Shown here in pieces: positions 1 to 9,493 of a stretch of DNA of 20,745 nucleotides. The notes beneath the pieces are model-generated. The model was given only the letters and a program-made list of their open reading frames with translations, was not told where the DNA came from and searched no databases. The DNA is from Jimgerdemannia flammicorona. Lineage: Eukaryota; Mucoromycota; Endogonomycetes; Endogonales; Endogonaceae. Location of the stretch: NCBI GenBank assembly GCA_003990745.1, contig RBNI01001821.1:1-20745 (forward strand), given 5' to 3'. Each line of letters begins with the position of its first letter. The first letter of the stretch is position 1. The translations under genes were made by a program, and so were the position numbers.

Positions 1-854
1 TCAGTTTCAGTGTCAGAGGGGGTTTCTTCAGGGGCAGGGTCTTGGAGTTCTTGGGCTTCCTCTTCAAAGACAGGGACTTCTTGGGCTTCTTCTTGATTCG
101 GTTCCCAAATGATGAGATGTGAATTGTGGCTGACAGGGTAGTGGGTGGTTGGGGTAGCCCCAATGGGTGCTTCTATGGTAATGGGTGGACCTTCAAATAT
201 CTTCATAAGACTCATTAGGTGACCTTGATGGTTGTCTCGGAGTGGGGTGGTGTTGAAACCTGGCTGAGTGGATTTGGTTTGTTGGCTTCCTATGGCGACG
301 TGGTTGCTGCCAGTAGAGTTGGCTACTTCAGATTCTATCCAGTCAGCATCTTCAGTTGAAAGGCGGGAGAGGCTGCCAGCTGTTACTCCTTGCAAGTGTG
401 CTATGGCCCAGGGAATATGGTGGAAGATTTGGTGGACACGGAGGGCTCTCTTGATTAGCCGGCTAGTGGTTATCAATTCGGTAATGAGGCCTTCCCGGTC
501 GTCTTCTTGAGTCTCATTGCAAAGGTGGTGTCCGATTTCGTAGTCATGCCAGAGGGTCATTCGTTCAGTAGTGTCTTTGAGCTGTTGGGTCATTATATAC
601 CGGTAGTTGATGAAGTGTCCAAGGTCCTTGGTGTAGAAGTTCAAGTGTTCAGAAGTATCTGGGCACCAGATGGCCTTCTTGATAGCTTCAAAGATCAGGG
701 TCTTTGGGCCAGACAAAGGGGTAGAGCGGCGGGAGGTCTGGTTGGATCGGCGGATGGGAGGCATTGTGTGATGGGTACTTGGTTCTTTGGTGCCGATCCC
801 TGAGGCGGAGTATGGTTCCTTAAATAACATGGTCTTCATTTTGGCTTGGATCAT
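1..854 (-). CDS. Partial uncharacterised ORF, open to the left window edge; possible retroelement Gag
   Basis: The minus strand is open from an upstream TAG near position 880 to base 1. In-frame ATGs lie at 854-852 and 764-762, both with A at -3, so the true start is unclear; the second opens with MPPIRRSNQTSRR. From 854 there are 284 codons without a stop. The product is not recognised. The first ~170 residues after the second ATG look helical and rich in His, Thr and Leu. The tail is rich in Glu, Pro and Gln, with an imperfect duplicated EEAQE segment (DNA repeat around 47-61 and 80-94). No membrane segment, zinc knuckle or catalytic motif is visible. Unlike the rest of the window this DNA keeps many CpG sites and no nonsense changes, so the ORF may be functional or young. 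The composition would suit Gag of another LTR element or a fungal protein of unknown role; I cannot choose. Confidence 0.6.
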   Translation of the reverse strand, partial: MIQAKMKTMLFKEPYSASGIGTKEPSTHHTMPPIRRSNQTSRRSTPLSGPKTLIFEAIKKAIWCPDTSEHLNFYTKDLGHFINYRYIMTQQLKDTTERMTLWHDYEIGHHLCNETQEDDREGLITELITTSRLIKRALRVHQIFHHIPWAIAHLQGVTAGSLSRLSTEDADWIESEVANSTGSNHVAIGSQQTKSTQPGFNTTPLRDNHQGHLMSLMKIFEGPPITIEAPIGATPTTHYPVSHNSHLIIWEPNQEEAQEVPVFEEEAQELQDPAPEETPSDTET

Positions 855-985
855 CTTGTCTTCTTTTGGGATGATCACCTAATGGGTCAGGCTGTCTATT
901 TGATTGTCATGCTATTATGTCGTCTGATCTTAGCAGTCACCGGCACTCCGTTGTCAATTGCGTACGTCACAATAGATACATTGTA

Positions 986-1851
986 AGCTCATCTATTGAA
1001 GATTCTCTTTTTCTTTTTCTACTATAAAGATACTACAAAAGGGTATAGTTGTCCAAACTATAGGTCTGAGTCTGGTAGAGATATATAGTTTTTCTAATAT
1101 ATATATGTGAGTAACTAAATATAAGTAACTATACTATATTGAGTATTTATATTATCTAGTTATACTATATTATTTACTTGTTATAATAGTTTGATCTATA
1201 TTTAGCTTAGATTTTCTAAAGTCTCTAAAATGATAGATACCTTTATTAAATCTATATTATTAGTCTCTATAATTTATAATTTTAAAGAAATTTCTACTTA
1301 GAAATAGAATTTTCTCTTTTTAGTTATTATATAAATATATCTTATATATTGAGTTCTTTGAATTAACCAAGAAATATTTTTATATATATTTTAACTTTAA
1401 TTATAATTTTGAAAAACTTATAAATAGAAATAGTAAATAATACAGAATATAGGCTTTTAAAAGAGTAAGATAGAAATTTAGAGTAAAACTAAATATAAAA
1501 TAAAAAACTGAGTATAGAAAATAGAGTAAAAGACCAAATATAGAATGAATAAGTAATATGAGAGTAGCAGAGTAAACAAGTAGTATAAGAATAGAAAATA
1601 AGAAGTATAGATGAGTAGTATAGATAAGCAGTATATTATAAGCTATAAGTTACAAATATATATTTAGAATAATCTAAAATAAATAATATATTTACTATTT
1701 CTTATTAGTAAAAAAGTATTTCTTAGATCAAAATATAAACTAGTAGTTTTTGTAAAACTAGTAGTTTCTTAAATTAAAATATAAAATAAGTAGTTAGTTG
1801 TAGATCTGTTCAGACTTTACTATCAGATCTAAGATACTTTATATAGAGTAT
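986..1851. other. AT-rich gene-free stretch
   Basis: Composition changes sharply at about 985, from CpG-containing DNA on the left to very AT-rich DNA dominated by TA steps and almost free of CpG. I see no coding similarity on either strand and stop codons are dense. It is probably decayed repeat DNA, perhaps older LTR sequence, but nothing identifies the family. Confidence 0.6.
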
Positions 1852-2010
1852 TGAAATATCTTAGTTATAACAACTTGATATATAGTAATATAGCCTAACT
1901 ATATTATTATATAAATATCATCAATCTTAATACATAAAGGTATACAAACTAGTATATAAATAATACTCCTTTTTTCTCTCCACCTATCCTTTCCTAAGTA
2001 TTCTATATCA
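1852..2010 (+). repeat. Candidate 5' LTR of copia A
   Basis: The right end is inferred from the CA at 2009-2010, three bases before the primer site. In copia B the LTR likewise ends in CA two bases before its primer site. The left end is a guess: TGAAAT at 1852 follows a GAGTAT sequence, like the TGAGAT start of the copia B LTR, which also follows GAGTAT. No second LTR copy is in the window to test either end. Confidence 0.35.
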
Positions 2011-2013
2011 AAA

Positions 2014-2029
2014 GGTTTATGAGCCCTGC
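2014..2029 (+). other. Primer-binding site of copia A, half-tRNA(iMet) type
   Basis: GGTTTATGAGCCCTGC is complementary, apart from one extra T, to the anticodon arm of eukaryotic initiator tRNA-Met (GCAGGGCUCAUAACC in yeast). Drosophila copia and many fungal copia elements prime from a cleaved half of this tRNA. The position between the LTR end and gag fits. Confidence 0.75.
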
Positions 2030-2115
2030 TAGTAAAAGCAGATGATAATAAAGATGTTCCTCTAATATATATACTATACTATATAAAGAAGATATCTAAC
2101 TCAGATATATCAAAC

Positions 2116-2935
2116 ATGAGCCTATCAAATAACATAAGTAGAATAGAACTCAGAATAGATGCTGAGAGAGTAAGTATACTAACAATAATAGTAAAGAGGA
2201 TAATTTCTATCTTTAATAATAAGAATTTTATTATATAGATACTATATAAAGAATCTCTTAGAGAAATATGATTTGGAGAACTACTAAAAGTCATAGGTAT
2301 AAATAATGAGATATAATACTATAAAGGATTACAGAGTACTAAGGGAAATTATGTTCACTCTTTCAAATATATAAATAAAACTTATCATCAATACTATAAT
2401 AGTAAATAAAGCCTGAGAGATATTATACAATTACTACTAATAGATATAGATTCTACCTAAAAGTACAACTGTTCAATCTCCAAATAAAGTCCAAAAAGAG
2501 TATCTGGGACTATGTCAACCATGTTGATGATCTGATAAATCAAGTGAATTCTCTTATATCTATACTAGTGGATACTATCAAAGATAAAGATGAGATTTTA
2601 GAGAGGTGTACAATATAGTTATCATCACTATAAAGGAATCTAGCAAACTATCAGACTATAAGTACATCATTATAAGTCTTTTAAACAAGAAATTGAGACT
2701 GGGCAGCAATGATACTAATGAGGATAGTGATGAGAAAGCCTTCTATAGAGTATGTAGATGAGGTAAAGATAAGCTGAATAAAGAAAGAGAGCAAAGCCAG
2801 CAGTGTAATGGTCAGTATGATAGTTAATGAGCTAAATTCAATAGTAAATACTTTTACTATAATAAGTATAGATACTATGAGCAAGACTATAACTATAAGA
2901 AGAAGGAAAAGAGTAATCAAAAATAATAGTAAGTA
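2116..2935 (+). pseudogene. Copia A Gag (UBN2-type), degenerate, with zinc knuckle
   Basis: This is the coat protein of the retrotransposon particle. The reading frame starts at ATG 2116 and soon gives a FNNKNFII segment, matching the F-D-G-x-N-F/Y-x-x-W start of copia Gag, with Trp now TAG. The central part (about 2440-2700) matches copia B Gag, including the DDLINQVNSL-like stretch, but is split over frames. The zinc knuckle at 2849-2890 keeps CX2CX4HX4C spacing, yet all four ligand codons now encode Tyr, as expected from TGY to TAY and CAY to TAY. No functional product is possible. Confidence 0.75.
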
Positions 2936-3540
2936 AATATGGTAGATATCAGCAATGAAAGTAGTAGTAATAGAGATCTATTTTTTACAGAAGTAGCAAT
3001 CTATCTATATACAGAGAGAGATATAAGAGCAAATTTGAGAAATATTTTTCAGATAGCAAAAAATAGTAATAATAATATTAATAGTTTTAGCACCAACATA
3101 AGCTATATGTCTAGCAGTATCAATATATACAGCAAAAATATCTGGCTTATGAATTCTGATACAAAATAGTATATAATAGTACACTATGAGTAATTCTCTA
3201 TATATAAGAAGTTTGAGCACTTTGTATCTATCGAACTGAGTGATAATAATATCATCTATACTTAAGATAAGAATAATATTAGTATATACTTATATAGAAA
3301 TATTGATGAATCTTCAGATATCTTTGTAGACATACTATATATACTAGAAATAAGTAAGAATCTCTTCTTGATAGACCTAATAATGGCTTGAGGAGATAGA
3401 GGAGTAAATATATATTTAAATAATATAATAGTGATCAATCTAAAGAATAATAAGAAGTTAATATATTTATCAAAAAAGAGAAATACATATATAATTAAAA
3501 GTATACTGAGTGATATATTATCTATATATTTCACAATAGC
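2936..3540 (+). pseudogene. Copia A protease region, degenerate
   Basis: The aspartic protease would cleave the Gag-Pol polyprotein. The active-site segment at 3149-3166 reads MNSDTK then stop, where copia proteases have a D-S-G-A-T core: Asp became Asn and Gly became Asp, both explained by G-to-A. The downstream part keeps the family pattern (FSIY..FE, DNNI, LYRNI, DILY, KNLF) seen more cleanly in copia B. Several in-frame stops (TAG, TGA, TAA) interrupt it. Confidence 0.7.
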
Positions 3541-4260
3541 AACTGATATCTGACATATATATATAGTATAAATACTTAGGATATATCAGTAAGACAAGCT
3601 TAGAACAGATGATAAGGAATAGTTTAGTAAGAGAATTACCATACTATATATCTCTAAACTTCTTTTATAATAGATATATAACAAACAAGACTTTCTGGTG
3701 TTCTTTTCAGAAATAGATAAAGTGAGCAGCTGGCATTTTTGACCTGATATACAAAGTTATCTATAGTTTTATACAAACTTCAACACACTCTAGGAAGAGA
3801 TACTTTATTATCTTCATTGATAATTATACTTACAAAGTCTATGTATACTTCCTTATAATGAAGAATAAGATATTTGAAAATTCTGAATATTTAAAGCAAT
3901 TGTAAAGAATGAAATAAGATGTAAAATATAGATTCTATATTTAGATAATGGTAAGAAATATATCAACAAAGCCTTCAGACACTTCTTGAAGAAGGATAGT
4001 ATCTAATACTCTATAACAGTTCCCTATACATCTCAACAGAATGGTGTGGTAGAATGTTTTAATTAAACAATAGTAGAGATAGCTCAAATGATAATAAATA
4101 TAGCTAGCTTACTATATTTTTTTTGAGCCAAAGTAGTGAATATAGTAGTATATACTCAAAATCATTGTATTTTGTGAGCTTTAAGTAAGAAATCTGACAA
4201 TAATCAGCAATTCAGAAACAGCAAATCTAGAAATAATAGTGATATTATCTCTGAAGAATT
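3541..4260 (+). pseudogene. Copia A integrase region, degenerate
   Basis: The rve-type integrase inserts the cDNA. The recognisable part is at about 3940-4110: LDNGKKYINKAF (from a SDNG-E-Y block) and PYTSQQNGVVE at about 4024-4054, with the third catalytic Glu still present at 4052-4054 and the following Arg changed to Cys. The N-terminal and first-Asp regions are scattered over frames with many stops. The context, between the protease and RT remnants, supports the call. Confidence 0.7.
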
Positions 4261-4680
4261 ATAGAGTAGATCTAAGCCTGATATTTTATATCTATATATA
4301 TTTAGAAGTAAGGCTTATGTTCTTGATAAGGGCAGTAGTAATAGAGATAAATTTAAGTCTCATATAGATAAGTATATATTTCTTAAATATAACAGAGTAG
4401 TAAATAGATTCTACAGAAATACTATATAGTTATCTCTTATAATATTTAATTTAAAGAAAAGACCAAACAGCAGAAAATTCATATGAAGATTTCTATAACT
4501 AGTCTAGTATTATTTATACTAATAATGAGCAGAATATTCTCTATACTAGCACTAGTACTACTTATATATATATTAATAAGGCTATCAGAGTTAAGAATTA
4601 TAAAAATTATAGATAAGAATAATAATGAGGATACCTCTCCAAAAGATAAGAAAAAGCATAGATCTAGACTATAAAATAAA
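4261..4680 (+). pseudogene. Copia A integrase-RT linker remnant
   Basis: It begins with a segment like the conserved post-integrase block of copia Pol (a RSKAYVLDK...DKFKSHIDKYIFLKY pattern, about 4300-4395, equivalent to Y-x-H-x-x-K-x-R-x-K-F-x-x-R-x-x-x-x-I-F-L-G-Y). A Lys/Asp-rich, low-complexity linker to RT follows. It has no separate function. Confidence 0.6.
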
Positions 4681-5095
4681 GTTAAAGCAGATGTAAGAGA
4701 TTATTAGGATCTATCTAAGATATTCCATTACAAATAACATCATGTTAACTATATCTGTAAGTATACCTATATAGCAATAACTGATAAGTTAGCATACTAT
4801 AATAAAGCTATATACTTGGATAATAAAAAGAAGTGAAAAAAGACTATAGATGAGGAATACAATTTATCTATTGAGAATAACACCTGGGATCTAGTCTCTC
4901 TCCTAGCAGATAGGTAAGCTATAGGATCAAAATAAGTTTATAAGATCAAGTATAAAGTCAATAGAATGATAGAGTAGTATAAAGCTCAATTTGTGGCAAA
5001 GAGATATATATTTACAAGAATATGATATAGACTATAATGAGATCTTTTCTCCAGTATTCAAGCTTACTTTACTTAGAATACTTCTTATAATCTAT
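4681..5095 (+). pseudogene. Copia A reverse transcriptase, N-terminal remnant
   Basis: The start of a RVT_2-type RT is readable: a DEEYNLSIENNTWDLVSLL segment (about 4849-4905), then VYKIKY and YKAQFVAKRY. A shift of frame near 5005 is followed by EYDIDYNEIF-SPVFKLTLLRILL in another frame. Stops replace expected Trp and Gln/Arg codons. The coding similarity ends abruptly at 5095, at the left end of the copia B LTR, so this copy was split by insertion and not simply lost. Confidence 0.8.
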
Positions 5096-5220
5096 TGAGA
5101 TAGCAACTCAATATACCAGTACATGACCTTATACTATTCTATCAGATTTATATCATTCATCAGTAATATAGAGAAATATATAACTAATGTAACTTCAATA
5201 AAATGCCTCTCTTTATAACA
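5096..5220 (+). repeat. 5' LTR of copia B
   Basis: TGAGAT...AACA, about 125 bp, short for an LTR. It begins exactly where the copia A RT is cut and ends in CA two bases before a half-tRNA primer site. Bases 5096-5173 match the start of the 3' LTR at 20668-20745. Confidence 0.75.
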
Positions 5221-5222
5221 AA

Positions 5223-5235
5223 GGTTATGAGCTCC
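5223..5235 (+). other. Primer-binding site of copia B, half-tRNA(iMet) type
   Basis: GGTTATGAGCTCC is complementary to the anticodon arm of initiator tRNA-Met (GGGCUCAUAACC) with one C-to-T-type mismatch. It lies two bases after the LTR end, as in copia A and in Drosophila copia. Confidence 0.75.
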
Positions 5236-5274
5236 ATTGGTACTAAGTAGCTATCCTTTAAATATGCTACATAT

Positions 5275-6270
5275 ATGCTAAAAATATCAGAAGATCAGTC
5301 TAGCAATATAAGTATAGAAATAGATATACTAATTATGAGTATTTCATCTATAGGTGTAATCTCAATAGATATAGGAAATATAGTTCTAGTTGTTAGTATA
5401 ATCATAGCCAAGAGGTCCATTCTACTCTTTGATGAGAAAGACTATACTATTTGGATATTTCATATAATGAATCTCTTTGATGAATGCAGCCTAGTAGAGT
5501 ATATAAAACTATAAGTACTAATTCAAGATTATAACCTCACAAATAATTACCAAGTATTATGTAAGATCATATTCATATTGTCAAACTTACAAATGAAGCT
5601 TGTAATATACACTACAATAGCTCATGATATGTGGAAGATTCTATATAAGTATTATATATAAATATCCATATTGAATCAATTCTATCTGAAATCTCAGCTA
5701 TTCAATTTTTAAATGAAGCCAAAGAAGAGTATCTACAAATATGCCAGTTATGTCAATGATCTGATAAATCAAGTGAATTCTCTCAGTATATCTGTAGATT
5801 GTATTAGCAATAAAGATAAGGTTATAGCACTCATAAGAGGACTTCCAGATATATATAATATTATCATCACAGTCATATATAAGAGTAGCAGTCTTTTGGA
5901 CTACACTCATATGATAATAAGTCTCATAAATGAGAAAATACACCAAGGAAATAGTACCAATATTGATGAGAATACTATCTATGAGTCTTGTGAACATGGT
6001 GGCAAATGAGGTCAAAAGTACAATCAATAAGACCAATGTATGCAAATCCAAAATCAATATAATAATCAGTCTAATCAATCAATCAAGTATGATGACTACT
6101 GTGAATACTATGGTAAGTATGGATATAGGAAACATCATTGTTATCATTGAGAGAATAATAAGGAGAGTAGTAAAAATAAGCAATAATATAGAAGCCAGCA
6201 TTGGTAATATAGGAGTAGTAGAAAGAACTATCAAGAGAAGTATGGCAATATAAATATCACTAAAACTAAT
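5275..6270 (+). pseudogene. Copia B Gag (UBN2-type) with zinc knuckle, degenerate
   Basis: The frame opens at ATG 5275. Segments typical of copia Gag follow in order: LFDEKDYTIW (FxGxxYxxW-like), a THDMW-like A-x-E-x-W block near 5610-5640, then the YASYVNDLINQVNSL...LIRGLPDIYNIII region (5743-5870), which is the conserved LP-x-x-Y block. The zinc knuckle at 6100-6141 has CX2CX4HX4C spacing with first and last Cys kept, but the second Cys and the His are both Tyr codons (TAT), each one transition from the expected base. Gag is spread over at least two frames with stops. Confidence 0.8.
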
Positions 6271-6840
6271 GAAAGTAATAATCTATTTTTTGTACAAGCC
6301 ACTAGTTCTACTCTTAATGCCAGTTCTGCCACTATAAGATCTACTACCAAATCTACTAACCCATTATCTACAAATTCCAGTCAATAGTAAAATACTTTTC
6401 ACTTAATAAAAAGTAGTAATGATGTAAACCATATACCTAGTAGTGAGTCTGCCAATATAGCTGATGACAATGATATCTAATTAATGGATTCTGGAGCCAC
6501 ATAATATATGATAACATACAGGGAATAGTTCTCTATATATGAGCCTTTTGAATATCTTATACCTATTAAGTTAGAAGATAATAATATCATCTATACTCAA
6601 GAAAAGGGAAATATAGAGATATATCTCTATAGAAATATCATTGAGTCTACTACTATTCTTGGGGACATACTATATACTCTGAAGATAAGAAAGAACCTCT
6701 TCTCTATGGGAAAAATAATGTCTTATAATAACAAAGAAATACACATATATGCAAAAAGTACTACTATATATGATTTGTATAATAATAAGCTAATAACAGT
6801 TTCAAAATACAAAAATCTTTATATAATCAATAGAATATAA
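6271..6840 (+). pseudogene. Copia B aspartic protease, degenerate
   Basis: The active site LMDSGAT is intact at 6481-6501 but is preceded by TAA and followed by TAA. Next come the expected blocks: FSIYEPFEYL, a DNNIIYT block, IEIYLYRNI, then GDILYTLKIRKNLFSM, which matches the D-V-L-Y-x-P-x-x-x-x-N-L-x-S signature of copia protease. A Ser/Thr-rich stretch (about 6290-6400) links it to Gag. Confidence 0.8.
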
Positions 6841-7560
6841 AATAGCATGAAAGCTTTCACTTATATAATAACTACCTCTGATATGTCCAATATATTATAT
6901 CAATGCTTAGGATATGTTGGCAAGATGAGCCTTGAATATATATGATAAGAAGTAACTCAGTAAAAGGATTGCTGTCATATATATATCTGGAGGATAGTTT
7001 TTGCAAGATATGTGTGAAAAATAAAGCCTTTTAGTGACTATTTGAAGAATGACTGAAGTATGCCTTGGGGATCTTCAATCTAATCTATATGAATATATGT
7101 AGCTCAATATATACTCCATTATATTTCAGCAAGAGATACTTTCTGATGTTTATTAATAATTATATATACAAGACATATATATATTTCCTATCAGTGAAGA
7201 GCAAAGTCTTAGAGAAATTCAAAGAATTCAAAGTAATCATCAAGAATAAGACAGGATATAAAATATATACTATATGCTCAGATAATAGACACAAATATAT
7301 CAATAATATATTCAGGGAGTACATAACATAAGCCATCAAATTATGGCTCCTTATATATCAGTAGAATGGTGTGGCCAAGTAATTTAACCATATGGTCATT
7401 GAAATAGTGCAGATGATAATCAATACTACCAGATTAAAATATTCCTATTGAGCTAAAGCCATCAACATGGTGGTATATCTGCAATAGATGTATATCTCAA
7501 TCACTAAGTAAGGAAGCTGGTAACAACAATAAGCATAAGGATGACAATCTTACTCCTGAA
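6841..7560 (+). pseudogene. Copia B integrase with pre-integrase domain, degenerate
   Basis: The pre-integrase block at about 6895-6935 reads YQCLGYVGKMSLEY where the family has W-H-x-R-L-G-H: Arg became Cys and His became Tyr, both C-to-T. The core follows from about 7060: the first catalytic Asp region reads YMNICSS (Asp to Asn), then YFLMFINNY, a well preserved YIYFLSVKSKVLEKFKEFKV stretch, the second Asp kept in CSDN (7275-7286), and NGVAK at 7365-7379, where the third catalytic Glu is Lys. Two of three catalytic residues are therefore lost, all by G-to-A changes. Confidence 0.82.
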
Positions 7561-8125
7561 GAGTTATGAAGTAGAATAAAGTCTGATATATTACATCTAT
7601 AGAAAATTTGGATATGATATATACATTCTTGACAAAAGCAATATCAATTGGTATAAATTCAAGTCAAAGGTAGTTAAGTACATACTTCTTAAATATAGCA
7701 GGAAATTATATAGACTTTGAAATCTATATATAAAATGTATGATGATTTTGTATAATATATAATTCAATAAAAAAGGAAATAATAATAAAGAGATCTATAA
7801 AGAAATATCTGTAGAAACCTCTATATTTATATTCCAACTAGTACTACCAATATCTCTGATAATTCTAGTAGTTAATCAAAACTATTATCAATTGCTATAT
7901 AGATCTGAGCAAGAGTTACCCTAGCCAAGAATTACTGAGATCAAAGATGAAGATGATAATAGTGAGTTCTCCAATAACAAAGGATCTTCTATGAAGGATA
8001 AACAAATATAAAAACAGTCCAATATATGCTGAGAGATATATTTAGAATTAGGAAGTTATTAGGACATATCAGCAAGCCCCAGATAGCAGCAATGTCAAGA
8101 CTATGTGAGCTATGCTAAAGCATAT
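7561..8125 (+). pseudogene. Copia B integrase-RT linker, interrupted by the gypsy insertion
   Basis: Low-complexity Asn/Ser/Asp-rich coding remnants with traces of the post-integrase block near 7600-7720 (ILDKSNINW.KFKSK..KYILLKYSRK-like). The text stops at 8125 and its continuation, leading into RT, is found at 18663. There is no independent gene. Confidence 0.65.
8122..8125. repeat. Target-site duplication, left copy (ATAT)
   Basis: ATAT precedes the TGT end of the left gypsy LTR and also follows the right LTR (18663-18666). Four-base duplications suit Ty3/gypsy integration, but in such AT-rich DNA a four-base match carries little weight. Confidence 0.5.
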
Positions 8126-8712
8126 TGTAACGTGCCAGCTCAATGGAGGCAAATTACAAGGTTGGGGGTTGATATAGTTTGGCTTGAGCCCCCAGTTACT
8201 TTGTCAAAAAGCAACAAAATGTTCTAAGATTTCCTGAGGTCTTTGGTGTTTAGTGGTATAATAGTCAAGATCTGGATACTGTGCAAGCAGTTTCCTTTTT
8301 GGGACAGGTTCTTGGATGTAGCAGTGATTTGTATCTGTGTATGGATGGATTTCCTTTCTTGAGTCAACTGGAAATGGCGGAATTCGTGTAGCGTGACGAT
8401 CTTATACATGACGGTCTGGCAATTTAGTGGTTCTCCTTCTTGGGTGGCAGGCGATTTCTGTATAGTGTGATGGGTTTCCAAAAGTATGCAATTTCTAGTG
8501 GATAACTCAATTTGGCTCACTGGGAATTGTATGGCATGGATTCTTCTATACTGGGCTCACTGGGAATGAATAACTCAGTGGTGGATAATTCAGATAACTT
8601 AGATAACTCAGATGTTGCAGGTTCGGCTTCGACTGAGAATACTACTCGGATGGCATGGGTTTTCTGGGAATGTGGATAACTTGAAAATGGCGGATGATGC
8701 GGATTCTTCCTA

Positions 8713-8888
8713 AATCAGTGGGCTTCTGGGAAATAACTTGGGTATCATGAATCGGGCTCTTCTGGGAATACTACTCGGATGACGTGGATTCTTTCTGAAT
8801 TGGCGGGTTTCTGGGAAATAACTCAGGTGTCATGAATTGGGCTCTTCTGGGAATACTACTCGGATGACGTAGATTCTTCCTGAATTGG
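8713..8888. repeat. Tandem duplication of an 85-bp unit, left LTR only
   Basis: CTGGGAAATAAC starts at 8726 and again at 8811, and TCTGGGAATACTACTCGGAT starts at 8761 and 8846, giving a period of 85. The right LTR holds a single unit near 17866-17945. Confidence 0.85.
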
Positions 8889-9313
8889 TAGACTTCTTGA
8901 AAATGGCAGCTTAACTGGGAATTAACTTGGGTTCTTGACAAGTTATGTCAAGACTGGCTTCATTTGCGCAGAGTTGCATCATTAGACTGGCTCTACTGCA
9001 AAGTTGCATCAAGGACTGGCTTGTGGCAAGGCTTCTCTAGAAATGTGGTGGGAGGGCGAAAGTCTTCAGGCTTATCTGGCAAGCGAACCAAAACGTGGCA
9101 GACTTCTCTTGAAAACAGACTCATTCTTTGTATCGGAAAGTGGACCAAAGTGGGAAAGGGGCAAAGCTCACAATCTCCTAGTATTGGCTGTAGAGCAGGT
9201 ATTTCTCCTAAGTGTTGCAATCCAATTCCTTTAGGATCAAGTGGCTTTTGGCAGGCATATCTCTCGAAGTGTAGTAGGCAGACTTGTCTTTTGCTTTATA
9301 TTTCAGACTGAGG

Positions 9314-9319
9314 TTTATT
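9314..9319 (-). terminator. Possible polyadenylation signal AATAAA in the left LTR
   Basis: TTTATT on the plus strand gives AATAAA on the element strand, about 170 bases downstream of the TATA box and conserved in the other LTR (18369-18374). Fungal poly(A) signals are loose, so this is a weak assignment. Confidence 0.4.
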
Positions 9320-9405
9320 CACTCTTGTCTCTGGGGTAATTTATACAAGTTGGTTGCTATCCAGTTACTATGTTGCTAACTATAGATTTGCTATCTATGG
9401 CAAGT

Positions 9406-9460
9406 TGTGCAGGTCCAGCACAAGTGTGCAGATCCAGCACAGGTGTGCAGGTCCTGCACA
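9406..9460 (-). repeat. Three 17-bp near-palindromes at 19-bp spacing, left LTR
   Basis: Units occupy 9406-9422, 9425-9441 and 9444-9460. The third, TGTGCAGGTCCTGCACA, has perfect 7-bp arms (TGTGCAG/CTGCACA) around GTC. They lie 26 to 80 bases downstream of the TATA box, so in the expected 5' end of the transcript. The other LTR has the same array at 18461-18515. Confidence 0.85.
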
Positions 9461-9485
9461 GATATATCTTATCTGGTAGTCTGGC

Positions 9486-9493
9486 TATTTATA
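9486..9493 (-). promoter_or_regulatory. TATA box of the gypsy LTR, left copy
   Basis: TATAAATA on the minus strand, the only canonical TATA box I found in the U3 end of the LTR. It is preserved at 18541-18548 in the promoter-bearing right LTR. It is only about 115 bases from the LTR end, so U3 would be short. Confidence 0.6.

Larger units (their letters stand above)
1852..5095 (+). mobile_element. Copia A: decayed Ty1/copia retrotransposon, 3' part displaced by copia B
   Basis: The domain order on the plus strand is candidate LTR, half-tRNA primer site, Gag, zinc knuckle, protease, integrase, linker and the start of RT, which is the Ty1/copia (Pseudoviridae) order. Every domain carries several stops and shifts. 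The RT reads up to a conserved FKLTLLRILL-like segment and is then cut at 5095/5096, where the LTR of copia B begins. The rest of RT and RNase H of this copy should lie beyond the right edge of the window. Copia A and B are related: their gag genes share a 25-nt or longer identical stretch (about 2531-2555 and 5761-5785). Confidence 0.85.

Noticed and set aside
2079..7331. Many 60-126 codon ORFs on both strands of the AT-rich copia remnants
   Set aside because: Minus-strand ones are rich in Ile, Leu and Tyr only because of base composition. Plus-strand ones are pieces of the copia Gag-Pol pseudogenes and are annotated as such.
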